Part shown: in pieces, positions 7,258 through 13,512 of the stretch
How positions within the stretch are numbered: position 1 is the first letter of the stretch
How the letters are laid out: each line of letters opens with the position of its first letter
Assembly (NCBI GenBank): GCA_030619765.1
Contig: JAUXAU010000015.1
Coordinates: 1 to 44,854 of the forward strand
DNA length: 44,854 nt
Direction: 5' to 3'
Origin: Thermoplasmatota archaeon
GTDB taxonomy: Archaea > Thermoplasmatota > E2 > DHVEG-1
The notes under the pieces: generated by a model
What the model saw: only the letters and a program-made list of their open reading frames with translations
Databases searched by the model: none
What the model was told of the DNA's origin: nothing
Position numbers and translations under genes: made by a program

Positions 7258-7523
7258 GCAAACGCAACATCATCAATATCAGATACTCGCTGATGTGTTT
7301 CCTCCCTTTCTTTTTTTAATGTTTCAATCACTTCAACATCTTTATTTTGCTCAACTAAATAAAATAAACACTGGAATGCCTCCATAACTGCCAAAGTCTC
7401 TTTTAAATCAAGCTCATGGCAAATTTTTTTACTAAGATCGAAAACCGATGCATATTTATTTTTATTTTTTTTATAAAAATCTGCTATAGGTCCTAGCTTG
7501 TCAATCATTTCTTGTTTTTTCAT
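7254..7523 (-). CDS. hypothetical helical protein, element 1
   Basis: 89 residues from the ATG at 7523. The start was chosen because the ATG overlaps the upstream TGA (ATGA) and is preceded by GGAAATGGG. A longer frame from 7559 would overlap by 40 bases. The sequence looks fully alpha-helical (ADFYKKNKNKYASVFDLSKK, later CLFYLVEQNKDVEVIETLKK) with no known motif. Function is unknown. Confidence 0.55.
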   Translation of the reverse strand: MKKQEMIDKLGPIADFYKKNKNKYASVFDLSKKICHELDLKETLAVMEAFQCLFYLVEQNKDVEVIETLKKEREETHQRVSDIDDVAFA

Positions 7524-7954
7524 CCCATTTCCTTTAACTTTTTGATTTTGAGTTTCCATCCTTCCTTTGCTCTAATCTTCCTACTAGGATGCCTTTTTTT
7601 ATAATACTTCCAATGTTCCCAATTTGCAAAAAAATATCCGGTTTTGTTGACTTTAACAGAAGAAGGTTTTTTCCAAACGGTTTTATTACATTTGTTGGAT
7701 CCGCAATCACATTTGAATCCAAACCGAGTAAGATGCCAACCGATTTCTTTCTGCTTGTCTGTTTTTCGTGCTAAATCACCTTGAAATTTACAGTATTCCT
7801 CTTCTCCAAGTTTGGCTTTGAGATCCTCATGCATCTTTTTTAGTCTTTCTCCACCACCCGATTGCTTTGCTGCATCGCTTTGTCTTTGATGGTATTCTAA
7901 TGGATGTTTCTTGAACTCTTCGTGCATCTGGCGAAAGGGTTTTCCACGATCCAT
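7520..7954 (-). CDS. hypothetical basic protein with Cys cluster, element 1
   Basis: 144 residues. The N-terminal ~70 residues are charged helix (MHEEFKKHPLEYHQRQ, KKMHEDLKAKLGEEEYCKF). A short CDCGSNKCN cluster near residue 83 could bind a metal, and the C-terminal part is very basic and aromatic (GYFFANWEHWKYYKKRHPSRK), suggesting nucleic-acid binding. An AAGGAG site lies 8 bases before the ATG. It is the third gene of the minus operon. The family was not recognised. Confidence 0.58.
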   Translation of the reverse strand: MDRGKPFRQMHEEFKKHPLEYHQRQSDAAKQSGGGERLKKMHEDLKAKLGEEEYCKFQGDLARKTDKQKEIGWHLTRFGFKCDCGSNKCNKTVWKKPSSVKVNKTGYFFANWEHWKYYKKRHPSRKIRAKEGWKLKIKKLKEMG

Positions 7955-7957
7955 CTT

Positions 7958-8086
7958 TTACTCCTTTTTAGATGGTATTAGCATCAACGGTTTCAATTTC
8001 AATGGTAATGGTTTTAAAACCATATTATATAATTTTACAGCATTTAAAAACCCTGAGATATATCCATTAATATAATCAGATCTCAT
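7958..8086 (-). CDS. 42-residue microprotein, element 1
   Basis: The ATG at 8086 follows a near-perfect AAGGAGGT Shine-Dalgarno that overlaps the stop codon of the preceding gene (TAA at 8098-8100). The frame ends TAA at 7958, where the next gene's AAGGAG overlaps its last codons. It begins MRSDYINGYISGFLNAVKLY and ends in a Leu/Pro/Lys-rich segment (VLKPLPLKLKPLML). The tight packing and strong signals argue that it is translated. It may be amphipathic. Function is unknown. Confidence 0.6.
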   Translation of the reverse strand: MRSDYINGYISGFLNAVKLYNMVLKPLPLKLKPLMLIPSKKE

Positions 8087-8097
8087 ATTTTACCTCC

Positions 8098-9735
8098 TTA
8101 AACACAATTTTTGCAATAGACTTTTCCTTTCTCAGTTTTTGCAATGTTCTGATGGAACACTGGATGGTTGCAGTTACCACAATATCCGAGAAAATCTGGG
8201 TTTTCCTCTGGTGGTGGTGTTTCAACTTTTCTATTGGCGATATCCTGCTTTATTTGACTGGCCATTTCAATTGGAGTTTTTTCTGTAACTATAGGTCGCT
8301 CCAAGTTTTTTAATGGCTGCCCTTCAGAAGCGACATCCTCTGGCACAACGGGAGCTTCAGTAATCGCCTTGATAGTAGTCTTATGAAATACCCCATACTC
8401 ATCCTTCACTAAGGGTTGCCCGCACTTAGGGCATATACCAGACATCACGCCATTAGGAAGTGTCAATCCAAAGTTGTTACAATTAGGGCATACGGCCTCC
8501 ATGCGATGCTGCTGAGCTTCAGGTGATCGAATGTCTAGCGTGTCCTGTTGTGGTTGACCACCAGTTACTCCTTGATTATCAGGTTGACCACCCAACATGC
8601 GTCCACTCATTTTGTTTCCAATTTCTCCGGCCATCGTGTCAAGGAATGATCCGGCCACATCTGCGATTTTGTCCCACTTAGAAGTATCTGCATCAAGTTT
8701 TTTCAACGAAAGATCGTAATCCGTCTTATTCCTATCTAGTGCAACCGTCCATTCTGAGGGATTATTTTGATTTTGATCTTGATTTGCTAAAATTCCCCGT
8801 AAAATACCTAATTCTTTTTCATTAAACATAGCTTGAATTTGTTCCATAGTCACCCCCTGATTTTGAGGTACTCCCCCATATATCTCTTTGAACATTGTAA
8901 GAACTGATTTTACTCTATCTAAGTCCGTCTCTTGTCGTACGGCCTGCTGTTGATAAACAATTGGCTGTTGAGGATTTATTCCAGGATTTCCAGGGTTTTG
9001 AGATAAACTTACATTTGATGAGGGTACAACATAGGATATTGTGCCAGTCTGAGACTGAGGCTGGTTAGCTAACTGATCCCATCTTTCATATTTTTCAAAA
9101 CCATAATTCCCAGAGAGATATTTAATATCCGTGGAATTTAAGATACCGCTGTTCATATTGAACAGATCCGATTGTAATTGTGTTTTGTCTGGCAAACCAA
9201 ACCGTCGGCAGTTGCCAACCAATATCTCGATGCAACTAGGTTTAACTTTATATCTTTCTAAAAAACTTCGGAACCATTTCTCAGGCGTTAATTGATCCTC
9301 CTGTTGGATTGGTGGAGGTGATTCTACTCTTGGTAATGGTAATCGCTGCATCTCAGTATCGGATGGATAAAGATGTGGGGGGCCTGGTATTTCTCGTGGA
9401 CCTTGATCGGTGATATCGGCTAATTTAACTTCAACATCATTGATTTTTTGACCGAGATCCCCAATCGCATGATGAATTTGAGATATCGCTCCAGGAGATT
9501 CAGGAATGGCCGGGGGAGTGGTGGTATTAATATTCTTTTCATTTGAAATAGGTTTAATTATAGGAGAGGGTTCAACATTTTTAGATTCCTCAGATTCTTT
9601 ATCAATATTAAAAGTATATTTTAAAACAGAATTTTTACTCACTTTCGTAATTGCGACGATGTCGTCAATAGTGTTTCCTTCAGCTCTTAATTTTTTAATT
9701 TCATTTATTATCTTTTCACTTAAAACCATATACAT
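8098..9735 (-). CDS. large HTH and zinc-ribbon protein, element 1
   Basis: 545 residues from the ATG at 9735 (a GTG at 9738 and an ATG at 9729 are alternatives). Residues ~5-40 form a helix-turn-helix (IINEIKKLRAEGNTIDDIVA, VSKNSVLKY). A Pro/Gln-rich linker, a folded segment with CIEILVGNCRRFGL, a Gln-rich stretch and a helical region with MFNEKELGILRGIL follow. Two C-terminal zinc ribbons end the protein: CPNCNNFGL...CPKCGQPLV and CGNCNHPVF...CKNCV. It is the first and largest gene of the operon. A DNA-binding structural or initiator role is possible, but no family was recognised. Confidence 0.65.
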   Translation of the reverse strand: MYMVLSEKIINEIKKLRAEGNTIDDIVAITKVSKNSVLKYTFNIDKESEESKNVEPSPIIKPISNEKNINTTTPPAIPESPGAISQIHHAIGDLGQKINDVEVKLADITDQGPREIPGPPHLYPSDTEMQRLPLPRVESPPPIQQEDQLTPEKWFRSFLERYKVKPSCIEILVGNCRRFGLPDKTQLQSDLFNMNSGILNSTDIKYLSGNYGFEKYERWDQLANQPQSQTGTISYVVPSSNVSLSQNPGNPGINPQQPIVYQQQAVRQETDLDRVKSVLTMFKEIYGGVPQNQGVTMEQIQAMFNEKELGILRGILANQDQNQNNPSEWTVALDRNKTDYDLSLKKLDADTSKWDKIADVAGSFLDTMAGEIGNKMSGRMLGGQPDNQGVTGGQPQQDTLDIRSPEAQQHRMEAVCPNCNNFGLTLPNGVMSGICPKCGQPLVKDEYGVFHKTTIKAITEAPVVPEDVASEGQPLKNLERPIVTEKTPIEMASQIKQDIANRKVETPPPEENPDFLGYCGNCNHPVFHQNIAKTEKGKVYCKNCV

Positions 9736-9738
9736 CAC

Positions 9739-9812
9739 TATCTGATAAATTACTTCGATTTATGCCCGATAGATATCAGATCGTGTGTATGTGTGCCCGA
9801 TACTGGGCAATT
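9739..9812 (-). promoter_or_regulatory. operator-like inverted repeats upstream of the large HTH gene
   Basis: ATCTGATA (9740-9747) pairs with TATCAGAT (9774-9781), and TGCCC (9794-9798) pairs with GGGCA (9805-9809). GCCCGATA occurs twice (9764-9771, 9795-9802). This dense symmetry just before an eight-gene operon suggests a binding site for one of the element's own regulators. Confidence 0.5.
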
Positions 9813-9846
9813 TATTATAATGGCTGATTAGTATTTAAAATTTTGT

Positions 9847-9925
9847 GAAGTTGAACTGAAGTTGAACATAAATCTCACCTAGTTGAAATAATTTAGTGCA
9901 AAAGGAGTGCTAAAGTACTCCTTTT
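9847..9925. repeat. direct repeats and hairpin between the two minus operons
   Basis: GAAGTTGAAC occurs at 9847-9856 and again at 9858-9867 (11-base period), with a weaker third copy near 9880. AAAAGGAGT (9900-9908) and ACTCCTTTT (9917-9925) form a perfect 9-bp stem whose T-rich end resembles a terminator. The rest of 9813-10147 shows no gene. Confidence 0.5.
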
Positions 9926-10147
9926 CGTGGCAAATATTTATAGTGGTAATTACAGTATAGTTGATTACTGGTACCATCAGTATAAAAAAGTATTAAAAAT
10001 TATATGTTTCTTCTTAGACGCTGTAATTGATTTTTTAATATTATTTTAAACTAAAAAGAACTTAGAGGAATAAAAGGATTGTGTGGATGAGGAGAAAGAG
10101 CAAACCCCCCATCCTATAAGGTACTTTTGAGGCTTTTGGCTAAGACG

Positions 10148-10324
10148 CTAAAAATCGGCCTCATATATCATAGAGAATGTAGCATATATAACTATTTCTA
10201 CATGTTTTTGTTTTAGCATTTCTTCTGCATGTCGTTCACATAAGGCGATTACATCTTTATTGCGTGTCGTCAAACTATAACGATATTCCGGCGAGTCATC
10301 CCGCTTATAATTACTCTTTCCCAT
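10148..10324 (-). CDS. 58-residue hypothetical protein, element 1
   Basis: The ATG at 10324 overlaps the stop of the upstream gene (TAATG), and the frame ends TAG at 10148-10150. It begins MGKSNYKRDDSPEYRYSLTT and is helical in the middle (DVIALCERHAEEMLKQK), with a hydrophobic end (VEIVIYATFSMIYEADF). No motif was recognised. It is the third gene of a coupled operon with 10324-11101. Confidence 0.5.
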   Translation of the reverse strand: MGKSNYKRDDSPEYRYSLTTRNKDVIALCERHAEEMLKQKHVEIVIYATFSMIYEADF

Positions 10325-10542
10325 TAGATTTCCCCATGATGTCGTTGTAACTTAATCCAACCTTCTTCATTCTTAGCAACAAGTTGCTTTCCCCGTTCCC
10401 TCAGATCTAAAATTCTATCTTCCACTTCTTCAAGAGAATAACCCATATTATACTTTGATTGACGTTTATAATATTCTCCCTCACCATTATTCTTTTTTAA
10501 AAAAAGGAACAAGCTACGGGGTAAGATTTCATCCTTAGACAT
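10324..10542 (-). CDS. 72-residue hypothetical protein, element 1
   Basis: The ATG at 10542 lies one base after the stop codon of the preceding gene. The sequence starts MSKDEILPRSLFLFLKKNNG and then has a charged helix (SLEEVEDRILDLRERGKQLV) followed by KNEEGWIKLQRHHGEI. No family was recognised. The helix-rich, charged character could suit a small DNA- or protein-binding factor. Confidence 0.5.
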   Translation of the reverse strand: MSKDEILPRSLFLFLKKNNGEGEYYKRQSKYNMGYSLEEVEDRILDLRERGKQLVAKNEEGWIKLQRHHGEI

Positions 10543-10543
10543 A

Positions 10544-11101
10544 TTATTTCACTCGCATCCTATATTTCCAAAATACATCCATCGCGGCATCCAATCGTTT
10601 AATAGTCATCTTTTGCTTTCCATATGGCCTGATCCCTTTGTCGCTGCAACTCTTCTTAATCTTCTCAATCCATGTTTCAGTCTTGTGATACAATGAGTTG
10701 CAGATGCCCTGGATTATCTTTGCATCATCTATTTTCTTCAAATTGTAGACCATATCTAAATTCTTCAAACCATGTGTAACCTTTACTAAGTCGTAACAGG
10801 ATGGTGAAATCTGGTCTCCCATAAGAATGTTTAATATATAAGCATCCTTTCGTAATTTATCTGTAATAGCACCATCAATTGTTTTTCGAGTATTTTGGAG
10901 ATACCTGGATGCTAAGGCTTTTGTTATGTAATGTTTTCTGTTTGAGATCTTTATCGCTACTATTTGCTTTAAATTCATTGAAACTATGATGTAAAGCATA
11001 CATCCTGACTTGTGAAACGTTAATATCTCGAAGGAATTATCCGCTTTTTTCAGTATTTTTATGATTTTTCCAATGACATAAGTCAGGGAGACCGCCTCCA
11101 T
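10544..11101 (-). CDS. hypothetical protein next to the iteron-like array
   Basis: 185 residues from the ATG at 11101. No confident family could be assigned. The N-terminal ~60 residues alternate hydrophobic strands (VIGKIIKILKK, SFEILTFHKSGCMLYIIVSM). The rest is helical and basic (RYLQNTRKTIDGAITDKLRK, later WIEKIKKSCSDKGIRPYG and MTIKRLDAAMDVFWKYRMRVK). It begins just left of the repeat array at 11150-11622 and heads a three-gene coupled operon, so a replication-initiator or repeat-binding role is a reasonable but untested inference. Confidence 0.5.
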   Translation of the reverse strand: MEAVSLTYVIGKIIKILKKADNSFEILTFHKSGCMLYIIVSMNLKQIVAIKISNRKHYITKALASRYLQNTRKTIDGAITDKLRKDAYILNILMGDQISPSCYDLVKVTHGLKNLDMVYNLKKIDDAKIIQGICNSLYHKTETWIEKIKKSCSDKGIRPYGKQKMTIKRLDAAMDVFWKYRMRVK

Positions 11102-11149
11102 ATGAATGAAGGTTCTGTAATCTGTTGCAATGCAAAATATAGAAGGTTA

Positions 11150-11622
11150 AATGTCAGGTTTTTCTTGGGTTGAGACCTGACATTACAATTATCAAATGTC
11201 AGGTTTTTCTTGGGTTGAGACCTGACATTACAAAGCATCCCTCTATCTGAAGCATTGACAAATATTAACAGACCTGACATCAGAAATGCTAAAAAAGGCC
11301 GTTTTGATGTCAGGTTTTTTATCGAGAGAAACCTGACATTACGAAATTGCTCTTGTAGAAATTCGTTATTACTAGTAATTATTAGTAATAAGAGAGAGAG
11401 AGTCGTAGAGAGAGAGTAATATATACTATGTCCTGTTGAATAATTACTTTTTATTACTTCGTGGGGGTGCAGGGGGGCAAAACCTGACATCAGAATTCCC
11501 CCCTGTTGCAACAGTAGTGAGTGAATTTTACATGAACTGACATCAGAAATTTGTCTTCGAGAACATTTTAGGCTCCTTCGAGAGAATGATATATGTTTAT
11601 ATATATCTGTGATGTCAGGTTT
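11150..11622. repeat. iteron-like array of TGTCAGG motifs, candidate replication origin
   Basis: Ten copies of (A/G)ATGTCAGG or its complement occur in about 470 bases. Plus-orientation copies are at 11150, 11195, 11307 and 11611. Minus-orientation copies are at 11176, 11221, 11272, 11332, 11482 and a weaker one at 11537. The first four form two identical hairpin units repeated with a 45-base period, and the copies at 11307/11332 form a third related hairpin. Between them are AT-rich stretches (TTACTAGTAATTATTAGTAA near 11371-11390) and a GAGAGA tract. The design fits an origin, or a regulator-titrating array. Confidence 0.75.
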
Positions 11623-11641
11623 TGGTTTTTTCTCCTGTAAC

Positions 11642-11851
11642 CTAGCCATATCTCCCCTCCTGAATTGGCCGTATCTCCCGAATCCGGTCGAATGTGATAA
11701 AAAGTTCCTTCCCTCTACTTTTAAAAATGATGGCGCCCTGTGCAATTTCTAAAATCTCGCCGGTTATCAAAAAACCATCTGATTTTATAAGCTTGACCTG
11801 CTGACCCTTATATCTTTCAAGTAGTTCCCTCAACTCTCCTCGCCTCGTCAT
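11642..11851 (-). CDS. Sm-like (LSm/Hfq-fold) small protein
   Basis: 69 residues. After an N-terminal helix (RGELRELLERYKGQQ) come beta strands in the Sm pattern: QVKLIKSDGFLITGEILEI, then GAIIFKSRG, then ELFITFDRIREIRPI. Sm-like proteins form rings that bind U-rich RNA; small Sm-fold proteins are also found on archaeal mobile elements. The gene starts 11 bases after the microprotein gene at 11863-11973 and is probably co-transcribed with it. It could act on the element's own RNA. Assignment rests on the strand pattern and the DG...G spacing only. Confidence 0.55.
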   Translation of the reverse strand: MTRRGELRELLERYKGQQVKLIKSDGFLITGEILEIAQGAIIFKSRGKELFITFDRIREIRPIQEGRYG

Positions 11852-11862
11852 AAAATTGAAAA

Positions 11863-11973
11863 CTACTTGAGCAGCGTTTCTATGCGCTTTTTATAAAATT
11901 CTACGCCTTCAGCCAGTGTCATATTATTTTCTTTCAAAAAACGCTCAACATCTCTAGGGTGCTCGTCTGTCAT
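11863..11973 (-). CDS. 36-residue microprotein, shared type between elements 1 and 2
   Basis: The ATG at 11973 follows an AAGGAG site and the frame ends TAG at 11863. The core FLKENNMTLAEGV resembles FLKKTGLSLDDAL in the microprotein at 36937-37050 of element 2. Both start MT(D/E) and end in a Lys/Leu helix. The pattern suggests two short helices of helix-turn-helix type. No known family was recognised. It is followed by the Sm-like gene. Confidence 0.6.
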   Translation of the reverse strand: MTDEHPRDVERFLKENNMTLAEGVEFYKKRIETLLK

Positions 11974-12043
11974 CTATATTATACTCCTTATATTTCACAG
12001 ACGATTCCTATCTATCGTACCTTCGAGGACAGCATGTCATATT

Positions 12044-12071
12044 ATAGAGGTTATTTAAACTACACCTCTAT
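12044..12071 (-). promoter_or_regulatory. operator-like palindrome around a TATA box
   Basis: ATAGAGGT (12044-12051) and ACCTCTAT (12064-12071) are perfect inverted repeats with TTATTTAAACT between them. The central TTTAAA is a TATA-like box, so binding to the arms would cover the promoter. It lies about 75 bases upstream of the microprotein gene. The rest of 11974-12239 shows no gene. Confidence 0.55.
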
Positions 12072-12239
12072 CACTCACGCCCTATTTCTGAGCGAACACC
12101 TCAAGAGTTGTTATAGCCTAGGTTTGATTGCCTTTCGTGTGGGTCAATCAATTTAACCTTATGGAGGCCTCCCTTTTTCAGGATTCTGTTTATGATTAAT
12201 GAATACAAAAGACATTAAAATACTTTTTGTAAAAAGGAG

Positions 12240-12290
12240 GGAAGAGCCCGAACACCCAACAGGATTACAACAACCCCGAAAAGCTCTTCC
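12240..12290. terminator. inverted repeat downstream of the recombinase gene
   Basis: GGAAGAGC (12240-12247) and GCTCTTCC (12283-12290) are perfect complements with a 35-base loop, just past the recombinase stop at 12305. It could end the recombinase transcript, though no long T run follows. Confidence 0.35.
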
Positions 12291-12304
12291 TATTTGTCTA
12301 AATG

Positions 12305-13441
12305 CTAAGAGGATTTATTTATCTTTGCCTTTTCATGTCTCTCAAACTTCATCATCAGTTCTAAAAAATCTTGGCGCGTCTCTTGAAGTGTTAATCTCAA
12401 CTCTTGGTTTTCATCTTTTAGTGTCTGGATTTCTTCATTTACATTGGTAAGGTCAGGTTGACTCTCAAATATCAACAAACTGTTGTACGCTTTCATATAA
12501 AATGGTATCAATTCTTGAATATCGGGTCTGTCGTATGCATACATATATCCTTTATGTCCGATAATGAAATTAACGATTTTTTCAGGTACTCCCGCCAGGC
12601 TTAGCCTAGTCTTTGCAAATTTACGCATAGCGTGGATATGATATTTGTAGCGCTTTGTACTGTACTTTTTTCCATTCTTGGTAAATTTACTTTCATGTTT
12701 TTCTTTCTCGGTAAAACCTGATTTCTGTAGCATGTCGTGGAACAGATATAATGCAGATGAATAGCTAAAGGGCCATATGCGTGGATCACTCTTCTTTGCC
12801 TCATAATCAACCCTTGGTAAGTTTTTCAGTTTCTTGTTAATGGATTCAATGTAGGTATTCCGTTCTTTTTCCCATTCTAAAAGTATGTTTTTTGTTTCTT
12901 CCGTGATGAAACAGTTCCGTGGGCTTCCTTTCTTTGTATATTCCCACGGAACTGTTACTATTCCCAGTTTAGGATGCGACTTTAAGTCTATATCATCCCA
13001 TGTAAGCTGCAACTGTGCATCTATACGCATCCCAGATGTTGCGCTGAAGAGAAACAACGATTTACCCCGAATATCTGTATGCAATAGCATTTGTTTCAAT
13101 TGTTGGTTGGTTGGTACTTTGTCCAGTATTATAGGCCCCGATCCTTTTCCCTCTGACGATAATTCCTCCCAGAACAGACTTTTGAACTCTATATTATGGT
13201 ATTTGTAGAATATCTTAATGCATGATAGGAACCCTTTACGTGTTGAAGATGGTTTTTCTACTATAACCCCCCATGCTTTCTCTATATCCTGTTTATAGTT
13301 GTGTTTGCCTTTGAAATATTCCTCTGTGGGTTCTATGCCTAGAATTTCAAAATATTTCCTTGTACGACTTCTAAAGTTGAGTATGGTATTTCTCGACCAT
13401 CGTTTACCTTTTTTATCAATTACATATTGAATTATGTCCAT
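12305..13441 (-). CDS. tyrosine recombinase (integrase) of element 1
   Basis: 378 residues from the ATG at 13441, chosen because a TATA box lies 26-39 bases upstream; an upstream in-frame start at 13486 would sit beyond that box. The N-terminal ~110 residues are a core-binding domain. The catalytic domain shows Arg in TSGMRIDAQLQLTW, Lys in YTKKGSPR, HxxR in HAMRKFAKTRL, His in IIGHKG and a C-terminal Tyr in FYMKAYNSLLIF. A coiled coil follows (LKDENQELRLTLQETRQDF). It should integrate and excise the element at the 15-bp core next to its promoter. It resembles the recombinase at 34145. Confidence 0.92.
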   Translation of the reverse strand: MDIIQYVIDKKGKRWSRNTILNFRSRTRKYFEILGIEPTEEYFKGKHNYKQDIEKAWGVIVEKPSSTRKGFLSCIKIFYKYHNIEFKSLFWEELSSEGKGSGPIILDKVPTNQQLKQMLLHTDIRGKSLFLFSATSGMRIDAQLQLTWDDIDLKSHPKLGIVTVPWEYTKKGSPRNCFITEETKNILLEWEKERNTYIESINKKLKNLPRVDYEAKKSDPRIWPFSYSSALYLFHDMLQKSGFTEKEKHESKFTKNGKKYSTKRYKYHIHAMRKFAKTRLSLAGVPEKIVNFIIGHKGYMYAYDRPDIQELIPFYMKAYNSLLIFESQPDLTNVNEEIQTLKDENQELRLTLQETRQDFLELMMKFERHEKAKINKSS

Positions 13442-13466
13442 AGTATCAATAATTGTAATGCAAAGG

Positions 13467-13480
13467 TTATATTTATATTT
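13467..13480 (-). promoter_or_regulatory. TATA box of the element 1 recombinase
   Basis: The minus strand reads AAATATAAATATAA here, 26-39 bases before the ATG at 13441, implying a leaderless transcript. The box lies 18 bases inside attR, so recombinase bound at att could cover its own promoter. Confidence 0.65.
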
Positions 13481-13497
13481 TCTCACAAAGCCGAAAG

Positions 13498-13512
13498 TAT
13501 GTTATGGAATAT
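13498..13512 (+). repeat. attR core of element 1 (15-bp direct repeat)
   Basis: Identical to 4034-4048. Its ATG (13504) happens to give the orphan 3' half of the PKD gene a start codon. Left of it is element sequence; right of it the host frame continues as Asp-Glu-Thr. Confidence 0.9.

Larger units (their letters stand above)
4034..13512. mobile_element. element 1: 9.46-kb integrated element inserted in a coding sequence
   Basis: The element is bounded by an exact 15-bp direct repeat, with a tyrosine recombinase gene starting 57 bases inside the right copy. The host gene is cut in frame at the repeat. Contents: toxin-antitoxin pair near attL, secreted CxxCxGxG protein, candidate structured RNA, an eight-gene minus operon, a three-gene minus operon, an iteron-like array, an Sm-like protein and a microprotein. 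No capsid, terminase, conjugation ATPase or recognisable replication initiator was identified, so plasmid versus virus cannot be decided. Most genes point leftwards, away from the recombinase end. Confidence 0.9.

Noticed and set aside
11150..11340. Possible CRISPR array
   Set aside because: The repeat units are only 45 bases apart and identical along their full length including the spacer; copies occur in both orientations and no cas genes are present.
11083..11745. 220-codon minus-strand open frame
   Set aside because: It runs through the TGTCAGG repeat array, and its peptide repeats (NVRSQPKKNLTF twice) are only translations of the DNA repeat. It also overlaps the Sm-like and 185-residue genes.
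12199..12450. 83-codon plus-strand frame
   Set aside because: Mostly antisense to the recombinase gene and its 3' hairpin; no ribosome-binding site.
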